A DNA stretch of 30,811 nt from Ottowia sp. (GCA_023228705.1 JALOAS010000029.1:1-30811); one strand, 5' to 3'. Counted from the first letter of the stretch, positions 1 to 8,626 are shown. The notes: generated by a model not told the origin, from the sequence alone. Program-made: numbers and translations.

Positions 1-1
1 A

Positions 2-427
2 ACGCATCTGGGATGCGAGCACGGCGTTTGCGGCGCCTGCACCATCCTGCTCGACGGAGCGCCCGCGCGCTCGTGCATCATGTACGCCGCGCAATTGGAT
101 GGTCACAGCATCACCACCGTGGAAGGCCTGGCCACTGGCGAGGACGAGCTCAGCGTCGTGCAGCAGACGTTCTGGGAGCACGGCGCGCTGCAATGCGGCT
201 TCTGCACCTCGGGCATGCTGATCACGGCCACCGATTTCCTGGCGCGCAGCCCGGACCCCAGCGAAGAAGAGGTGAGGCGGGCGCTGTCCGGCAACCAGTG
301 CCGCTGCACCGGCTACCAGCCCATCGTGACCGCCGTGCTGGACGCGGCCCAGCGGCTGCGGCAGGCGCGGGAAGCCGCCGGCACCGCCACCGCGCAGCTT
401 GCAGACACGGAAAAAACCTCTGCCTGA
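2..427 (+). CDS. [2Fe-2S] small subunit of a xanthine dehydrogenase/CO dehydrogenase-type molybdenum hydroxylase (5' truncated)
   Basis: The gene is open from the first base and ends at TGA 425-427, so only the last 141 residues are seen. The fragment has the plant-ferredoxin-type cluster motif with Cys5, Cys10, Cys13 and Cys25 (GCEHGVCGAC core). It then has the helical second-cluster domain with CGFC (Cys65, Cys68) and CRC (Cys100, Cys102) followed by TGY. This two-cluster pattern defines the small subunit of molybdenum hydroxylases such as CoxS, XdhA or NicA-type proteins, which pass electrons from a molybdopterin subunit to FAD or cytochromes. Little more than the N-terminal beta strands should be missing. 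The partner Mo-binding and FAD subunits are not in the window and probably lie to the left. The family cannot tell which N-heterocycle, aldehyde or other substrate is oxidised. Confidence 0.93.
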   Translation, partial: THLGCEHGVCGACTILLDGAPARSCIMYAAQLDGHSITTVEGLATGEDELSVVQQTFWEHGALQCGFCTSGMLITATDFLARSPDPSEEEVRRALSGNQCRCTGYQPIVTAVLDAAQRLRQAREAAGTATAQLADTEKTSA

Positions 428-471
428 GAGACCAGCAGCGGCCGCTTCCCACGATTTTTCCAGAAAGCACC

Positions 472-1332
472 ATGGCACGATTCACCACCAGCGACGGCGT
501 CGCGCTTTACTACGAGGAGACGGGCACGGGAACGCCGGTCGTCTTCGTGCATGAGTTTGCCGGCAACTACCGGACCTGGGAGCCGCAGATGCGCTACTTT
601 GGGCGCACGCGGCGCTGCGTGACTTTCAGTGCGCGCGGTTATCCGCCGTCGGACGTGCCCGACAACCCGGACGCGTACAGCCAGGACCGCGCCTGCGAAG
701 ACGTGGTCGAGCTCATGGACGCGCTGGACCTGCCCAAGGCGCACATCGTCGGCCATTCCATGGGGGCATACACCGCGCTGCACATGGGCATACGCCACGC
801 GGAGCGCTGCATCTCGGTCGTTGCCGCAGGCTGCGGCTGGGGTTCCAACCCCGGTGAACGGGAGGCGGCGCGGCAAGCTTGCCAGGACATCGCCAGGCTC
901 TTTCGCGAGCAGCCCATTGAAGTGGCCGCCGAGCAATATGCCAACGCCGCCATGCGCCTGACGTACAAGGCCAAGGATCCGCGCGGCTTTGCCGAGTTTG
1001 CCGCCATGCTGGCCGGGCATTCCGGCCCGGGCGCTGCCATGACCATGTTGAACCTACAGATGGAGCGCCCGACGCTGGGTGACCTGGAACCCCAGTTGCG
1101 CCAGTTCGCGGTGCCGCTGCTCGTTGTTGTCGGCGACGAAGATGGGCCGTGTCTGGACGGCAGCGTCTTCCTGAAAAAGACCGTGCCTACCGCCGCGCTG
1201 TTTGTCGTTCCCCGAGCGGGGCACACCATCACCAGCGAAGAACCGGAGGCATTCAACCGGGAAGTCGGGCGGCTGTTCCAGGACACCGAATCTGGCCACT
1301 GGCTCACGTTCAAACGTTACTTGTCCGAATGA
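472..1332 (+). CDS. alpha/beta-hydrolase fold protein
   Basis: A 286-residue alpha/beta hydrolase. The nucleophile elbow is GHSMG at residues 94-98 with Ser96. The acid is probably Asp222 or Asp224 in VVVGDEDG, and the base is His251 in RAGHT. An HE pair at 27-28 stands where many relatives have the oxyanion HG. The length is normal for the family and there is no signal peptide, so it should be cytoplasmic. The ATG at 472 was chosen because the family N-terminus (beta-strand with ALYYEE) starts just after it. The open frame continues upstream, but that part overlaps the iron-sulphur gene. It lies 44 bases after the 2Fe-2S gene and is probably co-transcribed with it. In such clusters these enzymes hydrolyse esters, lactones, amides or C-C bonds of ring-cleavage products. 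The substrate here is unknown. Confidence 0.88.
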   Translation: MARFTTSDGVALYYEETGTGTPVVFVHEFAGNYRTWEPQMRYFGRTRRCVTFSARGYPPSDVPDNPDAYSQDRACEDVVELMDALDLPKAHIVGHSMGAYTALHMGIRHAERCISVVAAGCGWGSNPGEREAARQACQDIARLFREQPIEVAAEQYANAAMRLTYKAKDPRGFAEFAAMLAGHSGPGAAMTMLNLQMERPTLGDLEPQLRQFAVPLLVVVGDEDGPCLDGSVFLKKTVPTAALFVVPRAGHTITSEEPEAFNREVGRLFQDTESGHWLTFKRYLSE

Positions 1333-1511
1333 TGGCGAAACACGAACACATCAGTGCATGACCAGTCCGCAGGATGGCAAGGCGTTTGGCCACGCACCTC
1401 TTTCATGAACCGGGTGACGCGTGACCCCCAGACTGCGTCGCACCAACCCCTGACCGAGTGGATTTGGGGATCACTCAAGTAACCGAGATCATCAACCTAC
1501 TGGAGAATCTG

Positions 1512-2321
1512 ATGGATTTGCAACTCAAAGGAAAGAAAGCGCTGGTCACAGGCGGCAGCCAGGGCATTGGCCGGGCCATTGCGCTCGCGCTGGCGCAGGA
1601 AGGCGCAGACGTCGCCATTTGCGCGCGCAGCGAGGGACCGCTGAAGGAGGCCGCAGAGCAGATCAGCACGGCCACCGGCAGCAAGGTCGTCGCCATCCCG
1701 GCAGACCTGACATCGTCAGACGACGCCGAGCGGTTGGTCCGGGAAGCCAACACCGCCCTGGGCGGGATTGACATCCTGGTCAACAACGCGGGGTCCGCAC
1801 CCGGCGGCGTCATAGAGACCTTGACCGAAGACGACTGGGAGCGGGCGCTTCAACTGAAGTTCATGGGTTACGTGCGCTGCATACGGTACACGCTGCCCAT
1901 CATGGTCAAGCAGGGCGGCGGCCGCGTCGTCAACCTCATCGGCAACGATGGCGTGAAGCCTTCGTACTGGGAAATTGCACCGGGCGCCGCCAACGCCGCC
2001 GGGCAAAACCTGACCAAGTCGCTGGCCGGCCAATACGGCAAGCACAACATCAGCTTTGTTGCCGTCAACCCGGGGCCCGTGAACACCGAGCGCTGGGAGG
2101 GCCTGGTCAGCGCCATGTCACGCGACATGAATCTGCCGTACGAGGAAGCGGACCAGCTTGCCCCGTCGTCCATCCCCATGGGACGTATCGCGGAGCCGTC
2201 CGAGGTCGCCAACCTCGTTGCCATGATGGCGTCGCCGCTCATGCATTACGTCACCGGCACCATGATAGAGATAGACGGCGGCCAGGAAAAGGCGCTGATG
2301 GACCGGTCCAGGGACCGCTGA
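1512..2321 (+). CDS. SDR-family oxidoreductase with apparently degenerate catalytic residues
   Basis: A 269-residue Rossmann-fold protein of classical SDR length. The nucleotide-binding motif TGGSQGIG is at 13-20, NNAG at 91-94, and the PG(P)VNT motif near 187-192. The ATG at 1512 is preceded by GGAGA at 1502-1506. An earlier in-frame GTG at 1458 lacks support and adds 18 non-family residues. Aligning on LTKSLA (167-172) puts Pro157 and Asn161 where the YxxxK catalytic Tyr and Lys should be. The usual Ser position falls at Ile143/Gly144 and the usual Asn at Lys116. The cofactor site is kept while the proton-relay residues look replaced, so the protein may use another chemistry, or may bind rather than reduce. 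It is 179 bases downstream of the hydrolase gene, on the same strand. Confidence 0.88.
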   Translation: MDLQLKGKKALVTGGSQGIGRAIALALAQEGADVAICARSEGPLKEAAEQISTATGSKVVAIPADLTSSDDAERLVREANTALGGIDILVNNAGSAPGGVIETLTEDDWERALQLKFMGYVRCIRYTLPIMVKQGGGRVVNLIGNDGVKPSYWEIAPGAANAAGQNLTKSLAGQYGKHNISFVAVNPGPVNTERWEGLVSAMSRDMNLPYEEADQLAPSSIPMGRIAEPSEVANLVAMMASPLMHYVTGTMIEIDGGQEKALMDRSRDR

Positions 2322-2351
2322 TGCGCTGCGGCAGCAGCAGATTCCGAAGTT

Positions 2352-2399
2352 CTTGCCGCGGACCCGCCAGCAAATCTGGCGGGTCCGCAACAAGGCAAG
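2352..2399. terminator. strong inverted repeat / possible terminator between the SDR and the importer genes
   Basis: A perfect 13-base inverted repeat (GCGGACCCGCCAG at 2358-2370, CTGGCGGGTCCGC at 2376-2388) is separated by a 5-base loop. Outside it, CTTGCC (2352-2357) can pair with GGCAAG (2394-2399) with a 5-base bulge on the right side. It starts about 30 bases after the SDR stop codon and ends about 180 bases before the next gene. No run of T follows on either strand, so it is not a textbook Rho-independent terminator. It could act as a terminator, an attenuator or an mRNA-stabilising 3' end. Confidence 0.55.
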
Positions 2400-2578
2400 C
2401 CTTGCGTCATTTCTACAGGAGTACCTGCCCAACCAGACCATTTTCATGAGCGGTTGCACACGCCCACAGCCGTGTCTGCACGCACTCACCATCGCGCATG
2501 GATTGCAACATGTCCAGCGCAAGCGGTCCCTGTGGACCGCCGATCAGAAAAGCCCAATTGGAAGAAACGGAGACGATC

Positions 2579-3787
2579 ATGCCCATTCAATGGAAGCGAC
2601 TTGCCTCACTTGCCGTCTTTGCCGGGGCCGCCATGTGCCTTCCCGCGCAGGCCGCCGATACCATAAAAATCGGAGAACTCAACAGCTACAAGACGCAGGC
2701 TGCATTTCTGGAACCGTACAAGAACGGAATGGAGCTGGCGGTTGAGCAGATCAATGCCGGCGGCGGCGTCAACGGCAAGCAACTGGAACTCATCGTCAAG
2801 GACGACAACTCCAACCCCGGCGACGCGGTTCGCGTGGCCGAAGAGCTCTACGTCAAGGACAAGGTCGACGTGCTCACCGGCGCGTTCCTGTCCAACATAG
2901 GAATTGCCCTGACCGATTGGGCCGGGCACAGAAAGCGCTTTTATCTGGCCAGCGAGCCCCTGACCAACGCCATCGTCTGGGAGCATGGCAACCGCTACAC
3001 TTTCAGCTTGCGGCCATCGACGTACATGCAGGTGGCGATGCTGATCCCGGAAGCCGTCAAGCTGAACAAGAAACGCTGGGCCATCGTGTATCCCAACTAC
3101 GAATACGGCCAGTCCGCGGTCAGCACGTTCAAGGAACTGATGAAAAAGGCGCAGCCGGACGTCGAGTTCGTGGCCGAGCAGGCCAGCCCCCTGGGCAAGG
3201 TGGACGCCGCCAACGTCATCCAGGCGCTGGCTGACGCCAAGCCGGACGCGCTGTTCAACGTGCTGTTCGCCGCCGACGTGGCCAAGTTCGTGCGCGCGGG
3301 CAACCAGCGCAACTTTTTTGACGACCTGCCAGTGGTCAGCCTGCTCACGGGCGAGCCCGAGTACCTGGACCCCATAGGCGCGGAAACGCCCGAGGGCTGG
3401 ATCGTGACCGGCTACCCGTGGTATGCCATAGACACGCCCGAGCACAACGCCTTCCTCGAGGCGTACCAGGCCAGGTTCAACGACTACCCCAGGCTCGGGA
3501 CCATCGTGGGCTACGTGGCGATCAAGTCGCTGGCTGCCGGAATCAAGAAGGCCGGCAGCACCGACACCGAGGCGCTGATTGCCGCATTCAAGGGTCTTGA
3601 AGTCGATACGCCCATGGGGCCGATCCACTACCGCGACATCGACCACAAGTCGACCATGGGCGCGTACGTCGGCAAGCTGGCCAAGAAGGACGGCAAGGGC
3701 ATCATGGTTGATTTCCACTACGCCGATGGCGCCGACTACCAGCCCACCGACGCGGAGGTCCGCAAGCTGCGTCCGGCAGCGGACTGA
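2579..3787 (+). CDS. HAAT-type ABC importer, periplasmic substrate-binding protein
   Basis: A 402-residue protein of the Peripla_BP_6 (LivJ/LivK-like) family. It has a Sec signal peptide at residues 1-25: MPIQWKR, a hydrophobic core, then LPAQA before mature ADTIKIGEL. The mature start, the INAGGGVNGK segment near 59-67 and the VKDDNSNPGDAVR stretch that follows are typical of this fold. The ATG at 2579 has GGAG at 2569-2572 with 6-base spacing. The open frame reaches back to 2498, but that would bury the signal peptide. It should capture an amide, amino acid, aromatic acid or similar small molecule in the periplasm and deliver it to the permease and ATPases encoded just downstream. HAAT binders vary widely, so branched-chain amino acids should not be assumed, especially beside catabolic enzymes. 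Confidence 0.92.
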   Translation: MPIQWKRLASLAVFAGAAMCLPAQAADTIKIGELNSYKTQAAFLEPYKNGMELAVEQINAGGGVNGKQLELIVKDDNSNPGDAVRVAEELYVKDKVDVLTGAFLSNIGIALTDWAGHRKRFYLASEPLTNAIVWEHGNRYTFSLRPSTYMQVAMLIPEAVKLNKKRWAIVYPNYEYGQSAVSTFKELMKKAQPDVEFVAEQASPLGKVDAANVIQALADAKPDALFNVLFAADVAKFVRAGNQRNFFDDLPVVSLLTGEPEYLDPIGAETPEGWIVTGYPWYAIDTPEHNAFLEAYQARFNDYPRLGTIVGYVAIKSLAAGIKKAGSTDTEALIAAFKGLEVDTPMGPIHYRDIDHKSTMGAYVGKLAKKDGKGIMVDFHYADGADYQPTDAEVRKLRPAAD

Positions 3788-3951
3788 GCGGCAGCCGGCG
3801 CGCGCTGCTCGCCCCTGGGCCAGCGGCCGCGCCTGATTCATGGCGACCGTGCAGGGCGGGCAGCGGAGTCGCTGCCGCCGCATGCCCCGCCGCACCCCGC
3901 GGCCGGGATCCGGCGGCTTGCACATGAGGCCAGACCAGACCAGGCAACCAA

Positions 3952-5850
3952 ATGCTCAACAGTATTGCAATACAGCTGATGGCTGGCCTCGCCGAGGCGT
4001 CGTCGCTCTTTCTCGTCGCGGCCGGGCTATCGCTGATCTTTGGCGTGACCCGGGTCGTCAACGTGGCGCACGGCTCGTTCTACATGCTCGGGCTCTACGT
4101 GGCGTACACGGTCGTCAACTTCATGGGGCAGACGGTGCTCGGGTTCTGGCTGGCGCTGCTCGTGTCGGCGCTGGCCATCGGGCTGCTCGGCCTGGTGGTC
4201 GAGGTCCTGCTGCTGCGGCGCATCTACCATGCCCCCGAGCTGTTCCAGTTGCTGGCCACGTTTGCGCTCGTGCTGGTGTTCAACGACGGCGCCCTGTGGA
4301 TCTGGGGCGCGCAGGACCTGCTCGCGCCGCCGGCGCCGGGGCTGAACGGGTCGATCCAGATTTTTGGCAATTTCTTTCCCAAGTACGACCTGGCGCTCAT
4401 CGTGGCCGGGCCATTGGTCCTGTTGCTGCTGTGGCTGCTGCTGGCGCGCACGCGCTGGGGCAGCCTGGTGCGCGCAGCAACCCAGGACCGCCAGATGCTT
4501 GGCGCGCTGGGGATAAACCAGGCCTGGCTCTTCACGATGGTCTTCGTGATCGGCTCCATGCTGGCCGGGCTGGGCGGCGCCATCCAGAGCCCGCGCCTGC
4601 CTGCGAACCTGGAACTGGACCTGACCGTCATCGTCGATGCGTTTGTCATCGTCGTCGTTGGCGGGCTGGGTTCCATCCCGGGCGCCTATGTGGCCGCACT
4701 CATCATCGCGCTCCTCAAAACCGTCTGCATCGCGCTGGGTGTCGTTGACATATTCGGCGTTGCGTTTGCGTTTCCAAAGCTGACGCTCGTTGTTGAATTC
4801 ATCTTCATGGCGGTGGTTCTGGTATTCAAGCCATGGGGCCTGTTCGGACGCGCGCAGGATACCAGCCGGAACTCCAATCCCGTTGAAAAGCCCCTGCACA
4901 AGGCCGGGCTGCCGCTGCGAACGCTGTTCACGCTCGTCGTTGCCGGTCTGGTTGCCGCGCCCTTTCTGCTGCGCGGACTGCCATACATGGAAATTCTCAT
5001 CGTCGATGCACTCATTGCCGTGCTGTTTGCCGCCAGCCTGCATTTCATGATGGGGCCGGGCGGCATGGCGTCGTTTGGCCACGCGGCGTATTACGGCCTG
5101 GGCGCGTATGCCGCGGCGCTGCTGTTCAAGGCCGCGGGCGTGCCCATAGGGGTCGCATTCGTCGGCTCCTGGGTTGTCGTGGCAGCCGCGGCGGTGTTCT
5201 TTGGCTGGTTCTGCGTCCGGCTCACCGGCGTGCACCTGGCGATGTTGACGCTGGCCTTTGCCGAGATCGTCTGGGCGTCGGTCTACCAGTGGGACAGCTT
5301 TACCGGCGGCTCCAATGGAATGGTGGGGATCTGGGCGCCGGCGTGGCTGGAAGGGCGCGTGTTTTACTATCTGGCGCTGCTCCTGGTGGTCCTCAGCGTC
5401 TTTCTCATGCGACGCATGCTGTTTTCTCCCTTTGGCGTGGCGCTGCGCGGCGCGCGGGATTCGCCACTGCGCGCAGAAGCAGTCGGGATCCACGTCAAGC
5501 GGGTCCAGTGGGTTGCGTTTGTCGTGGCCGGCGCATTTGCCGGCGTTGCCGGTTCCCTGTTTGTCTTTTCCAAGGGCAGCGCTTCGCCCGAGTTGCTGGA
5601 CATCAGCAAGTCCATCGACGCGCTGGTCATGGTTTTGCTGGGTGGCGTCCAGGCGTTGAGCGGCCCGCTGATTGGCGCGGTGGCGTTCACGGGCATGGAA
5701 GACTACCTGATCGGCGCGACCCGGTACTGGCATGCGCTCTTTGGCGGGGTCATCCTCGCCATCGTGCTGCTCATGCCCAACGGGATCGCCGGCGTGGGGG
5801 CGTCGCTGGCGCGCCTGCGCCAAAGCGGGGAAGGGAGGGCGAGATCATGA
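3952..5850 (+). CDS. fused LivH-LivM ABC permease
   Basis: A 632-residue inner-membrane protein made of two HAAT permease domains in one chain. Residues about 1-300 are LivH-like: an N-terminal GLSLIFGVTRVVNVAHG segment and a cytoplasmic coupling loop near 175-190 with AATQDRQMLGALGI. Residues about 317-620 are LivM-like: the hallmark GPGGMASFGHAAYYGLGAY near 366-384 and a second coupling loop near 501-513 with ARDSPLRAEAVGI. A hydrophilic linker of about 30 residues around 300-320 (GRAQDTSRNSNPVEKP) joins them. In E. coli livH and livM are separate genes. Fusions of about 630 residues occur in other proteobacterial HAAT systems. The gene starts 164 bases after the binding-protein gene. Its stop codon overlaps the first ATPase start by 4 bases (ATGA), which points to translational coupling. 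Confidence 0.93.
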   Translation: MLNSIAIQLMAGLAEASSLFLVAAGLSLIFGVTRVVNVAHGSFYMLGLYVAYTVVNFMGQTVLGFWLALLVSALAIGLLGLVVEVLLLRRIYHAPELFQLLATFALVLVFNDGALWIWGAQDLLAPPAPGLNGSIQIFGNFFPKYDLALIVAGPLVLLLLWLLLARTRWGSLVRAATQDRQMLGALGINQAWLFTMVFVIGSMLAGLGGAIQSPRLPANLELDLTVIVDAFVIVVVGGLGSIPGAYVAALIIALLKTVCIALGVVDIFGVAFAFPKLTLVVEFIFMAVVLVFKPWGLFGRAQDTSRNSNPVEKPLHKAGLPLRTLFTLVVAGLVAAPFLLRGLPYMEILIVDALIAVLFAASLHFMMGPGGMASFGHAAYYGLGAYAAALLFKAAGVPIGVAFVGSWVVVAAAAVFFGWFCVRLTGVHLAMLTLAFAEIVWASVYQWDSFTGGSNGMVGIWAPAWLEGRVFYYLALLLVVLSVFLMRRMLFSPFGVALRGARDSPLRAEAVGIHVKRVQWVAFVVAGAFAGVAGSLFVFSKGSASPELLDISKSIDALVMVLLGGVQALSGPLIGAVAFTGMEDYLIGATRYWHALFGGVILAIVLLMPNGIAGVGASLARLRQSGEGRARS

Positions 5851-6596
5851 CGCTGCTTGAGGTACGCGATCTGGGCAAGAACTTCGGCGGGCTCGCCGCC
5901 GTGCAGGACGTCAGTTTTGACCTGAAGGAAGGCGAGCTGCTTTCGCTGATCGGGCCCAACGGCGCGGGCAAGACGACCACGTTCAACATGATCAACGGCC
6001 AGCTGCGCCCGACCCGGGGGTCGGTCAAGCTGGCGGGCCGGGAACTGGTGGGACTGGCGCCGCGCCAGGTCGCGCACCTGGGCGTCGGCCGCACGTTCCA
6101 GATCGCCGCCACGTTCAGCTCGCTCACCGTGCTGCAGAACGTGCAGCTCGGGCTGCATGCGCACCACAGGAAGACATACAGCTTCTTCAAGGACGGCGGA
6201 AAGCTGTACCGTGACCAGGCCATTGAACTTCTGGAGCAGGTCGGCATGTCGGACCAGATGGACCGGCCGTGCAGCGAGCTGGCGTACGGCGACATCAAGC
6301 GCGTGGAGCTGGCCATAGGCCTGGCCAACAACCCGAGGCTGTTCCTCATGGACGAGCCCACCGCGGGCATGTCGCCCAGGGAGCGCAACGAGTTGATGGC
6401 ACTGACCAAGCAGCTGGTGAAGCAGCGCAGCATGGCGGTGCTGTTTACGGAGCACAGCATGGACGTGGTGTTCAGTTTTTCGGACCGGATCATCGTGCTG
6501 GCGCAGGGCCAGCTCATTGCGGAAGGCAGCGCCGAGCAGATCCGGGACCACAAGAGGGTGCGTGAGGTCTACTTTGGCAGAGGAGAGGCAATGTGA
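5847..6596 (+). CDS. HAAT ABC importer ATP-binding protein, LivG type
   Basis: A 249-residue ABC ATPase. Walker A is GPNGAGKTT at 36-44. The signature is the LivG-type LAYGDIKR rather than LSGGQ, followed by Walker B LFLMDEP with the catalytic Glu. The switch His is in FTEHSMD. The Q-loop region reads VGRTFQIAATFSSLTVLQNV, as in LivG proteins. The ATG at 5847 overlaps the permease stop (ATGA at 5847-5850) and has a strong purine-rich ribosome site, AGGGAGGG at 5832-5839. Its own stop overlaps the next gene by 4 bases. It should form a heterodimer with the product of 6593-7348 on the inner face of the fused permease and drive import by ATP hydrolysis. It lacks the long extra segments of other ABC families. 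Confidence 0.94.
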   Translation: MTLLEVRDLGKNFGGLAAVQDVSFDLKEGELLSLIGPNGAGKTTTFNMINGQLRPTRGSVKLAGRELVGLAPRQVAHLGVGRTFQIAATFSSLTVLQNVQLGLHAHHRKTYSFFKDGGKLYRDQAIELLEQVGMSDQMDRPCSELAYGDIKRVELAIGLANNPRLFLMDEPTAGMSPRERNELMALTKQLVKQRSMAVLFTEHSMDVVFSFSDRIIVLAQGQLIAEGSAEQIRDHKRVREVYFGRGEAM

Positions 6597-7348
6597 GCCA
6601 GGGCACGATGAGATGGGATGCGGGCGACGTGCTGCTGGGCGTGCAGAACCTGAACGCCTGGTACGGTGCGGCGCACATCCTGTTCGGCATAGCGCTGGAG
6701 GTCCGGCGCGGCGAAGTGGTAGCGCTCATGGGGCGAAACGGCGCCGGCAAGTCGACCACGCTCAAGTCCATCATGGGCCTGCTGCGCAAGTACGAGGGCG
6801 CGGTGTCTTTCATGGGCACGCGCATAGACGGCATGCGGCCGTACCAGGTCGCGCGCCGCGGGCTGGGCTACGTGCCCGAGGACCGGCGGATTTTCACCGA
6901 CCTGACCGTGCGCGAGAACCTGGAGGCCGGGCGCCAGGACCCGCGCCGCTGGCCCAATGGCGACGAAGCGCGCAACTGGACGCCCGAAGACCTGTATGAG
7001 CTCTTCCCCAATCTCGCGACCATGCGGGAGCGACGGGGCGGGCAGATGAGCGGGGGCGAGCAGCAGATGCTGACCATCGCGCGCACGCTCATGGGCAACC
7101 CCTACATGGTGCTGCTGGACGAACCTTCGGAAGGCGTCGCGCCGCTCATCGTCGAGCAGATGGCGCACATGATCATCGAGCTCAAGCAGCGCGGGGTCAG
7201 CGTCCTGCTCAGCGAGCAGAACCTGCCGTTTGCCCGGCTGGTCTCCGACCGGGTCTACGTGCTGGAGCAGGGCGAAATCAAGTACGCGGGTGCCATGGCC
7301 GACCTGGTGCAGGACGAACAGGCACGCCGGGCCTATCTTGAGGTATGA
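6593..7348 (+). CDS. HAAT ABC importer ATP-binding protein, LivF type (GTG start)
   Basis: A 251-residue ABC ATPase. Walker A is GRNGAGKST, the signature MSGGEQQM, Walker B MVLLDEPSEG, and the switch region SEQN, with Gln/Asn where other ABC proteins have His, as is usual in LivF. GTG at 6593 is taken as the start. It overlaps the previous stop (GTGA 6593-6596) and sits 7 bases after AGGAG in AGGAGAGG (6581-6588). An in-frame ATG at 6608 is possible but has no such site. The N-terminus is a few residues longer than in E. coli LivF. It completes the importer as the second ATPase of the heterodimer. The downstream amidase follows after 63 bases and may share the transcript. Confidence 0.94.
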   Translation: MSQGTMRWDAGDVLLGVQNLNAWYGAAHILFGIALEVRRGEVVALMGRNGAGKSTTLKSIMGLLRKYEGAVSFMGTRIDGMRPYQVARRGLGYVPEDRRIFTDLTVRENLEAGRQDPRRWPNGDEARNWTPEDLYELFPNLATMRERRGGQMSGGEQQMLTIARTLMGNPYMVLLDEPSEGVAPLIVEQMAHMIIELKQRGVSVLLSEQNLPFARLVSDRVYVLEQGEIKYAGAMADLVQDEQARRAYLEV

Positions 7349-7411
7349 CCATCTTGGCGGGGGTTTGCTTTCGTCGAAGAACCGCCATGGCGCGGCAGGA
7401 GCAATGCAGGC

Positions 7412-8626
7412 ATGAATGAAGAGAGCGCAGCGCTTTGCGCCGCAGACAGGTTTCATGCGTTTGTCGAGGTCCGGCCGGATCCCGCGTCAGGCGCCGGTGA
7501 GCAGGGGCCCGGTGCCCTGGCCGGCCTGACCATCGGCGTCAAGGACAACATTGAAGTGCGCGGGCTGCCGTTCACGGCCGGGCATCCCCTGTTCGAGCAG
7601 CGGCGCGCGCCACGGGACGCCGCCGCCGTCACGCAACTGCGGGCGGCCGGTGGACGCATCCTGGGCGTGACCCGCACCGACTCCGGTGGCTTTGGCGTGA
7701 CAACGCCGGAAGTCGTCAACCCCATGGCGGAGAACCTCGTCGCGGGCGGCTCAAGCGGCGGGTCCGCCGCCGCCGTTGCAGCCGGCCTGGTCAATCTCGG
7801 CCTTGGGACAGATACCGGTGGCAGCGTGCGGATTCCGGCAGCATGCACCGGCATTTTTGGTTTCAAGCCCTCCTGGGGCAGGGTGTCGCTGGATGGCACC
7901 TGGCCCCTGGCGCCGGCGCTGGATCACGTTGGCGTCATGGCGCGCACGCTGGAGCTGCTCCAGCACGCCGCTGAAGTGCTCGTGCAGCAGCCATTTGGGC
8001 AGGCCCATTCCGCGCCGGTTATCGGCGTCGATGCCAAGATGATCGATGCCTGCGACACCGCTGTTCGCGGCGGTTTCCAGCGCGCGCTGCAGCGCTTGCG
8101 GGACGCGGGTCTCACCGTACGCAACGTGGACCTGCCCGCGCCTGACGTCCTGACCCGCGTGCACGGCACGCTCGTGCTGGCGCAGGGCAGGGACGTTTAT
8201 TCCTCGGTCTGGCCGCAGCACGCCGCGCGGCTGGGTCCGGCCGCGGCCCACGCCTTGCGCGCGGCAGAGGCTCTGGACGCAGCCGACGTACAAGGCGCTT
8301 GGGATCAGGCACGTGCCATCAAGACACGCGCCGCTCAGGTCTTTGAGCACGTGGATGTGCTGCTTGCCCCCACCTTGTCGATCCCGCCACCGGCGCGCAA
8401 TCAGTTCCGCGTGACCGTGCGCGGCGTCGAAGGGTCCGTGGTCCGTCTGCTGGTGCAGCAGACCTGCCTTGCCAATTTGTGCGGGCTGCCGGCGTTGAGC
8501 GCACCCCTGCTGCCGGCGCCTGGCCAGCCGGTGAAGCAGAGCCTGCAGATCATGGCCGCCGCAGGCCGGGACGCGCTGGCATTCGATTGTGCGCACCGCC
8601 TGGCGACCGTTTTTTCATCGTGTTGA
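7412..8626 (+). CDS. amidase-signature family hydrolase
   Basis: A 404-residue member of the amidase signature family, with the Ser-cisSer-Lys catalytic triad intact. Lys44 is in IGVKDNIEV, the cis-Ser is Ser114 in AGGSSGGSAA, and the nucleophile is Ser138 in GTDTGGSVRIPA. The length is at the short end for the family (commonly 450-500), with the shortening mostly after the signature region. There is no signal peptide, so it should be cytoplasmic. It hydrolyses an amide, or possibly a urea- or carbamate-like bond, releasing ammonia or an amine. Sitting between two importer operons and downstream of a molybdenum-hydroxylase subunit, it most likely acts on an imported amide or an amide intermediate. 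GatA is unlikely because there is no GatB or GatC neighbour and the protein is short. Confidence 0.9.
   Translation: MNEESAALCAADRFHAFVEVRPDPASGAGEQGPGALAGLTIGVKDNIEVRGLPFTAGHPLFEQRRAPRDAAAVTQLRAAGGRILGVTRTDSGGFGVTTPEVVNPMAENLVAGGSSGGSAAAVAAGLVNLGLGTDTGGSVRIPAACTGIFGFKPSWGRVSLDGTWPLAPALDHVGVMARTLELLQHAAEVLVQQPFGQAHSAPVIGVDAKMIDACDTAVRGGFQRALQRLRDAGLTVRNVDLPAPDVLTRVHGTLVLAQGRDVYSSVWPQHAARLGPAAAHALRAAEALDAADVQGAWDQARAIKTRAAQVFEHVDVLLAPTLSIPPPARNQFRVTVRGVEGSVVRLLVQQTCLANLCGLPALSAPLLPAPGQPVKQSLQIMAAAGRDALAFDCAHRLATVFSSC

Noticed and set aside
4027..5823. Minus-strand open frame of about 600 codons opposite the fused permease
   Set aside because: Same effect: Gln/His/Arg/Asp-rich with no motifs, while the permease is well recognised on the plus strand.
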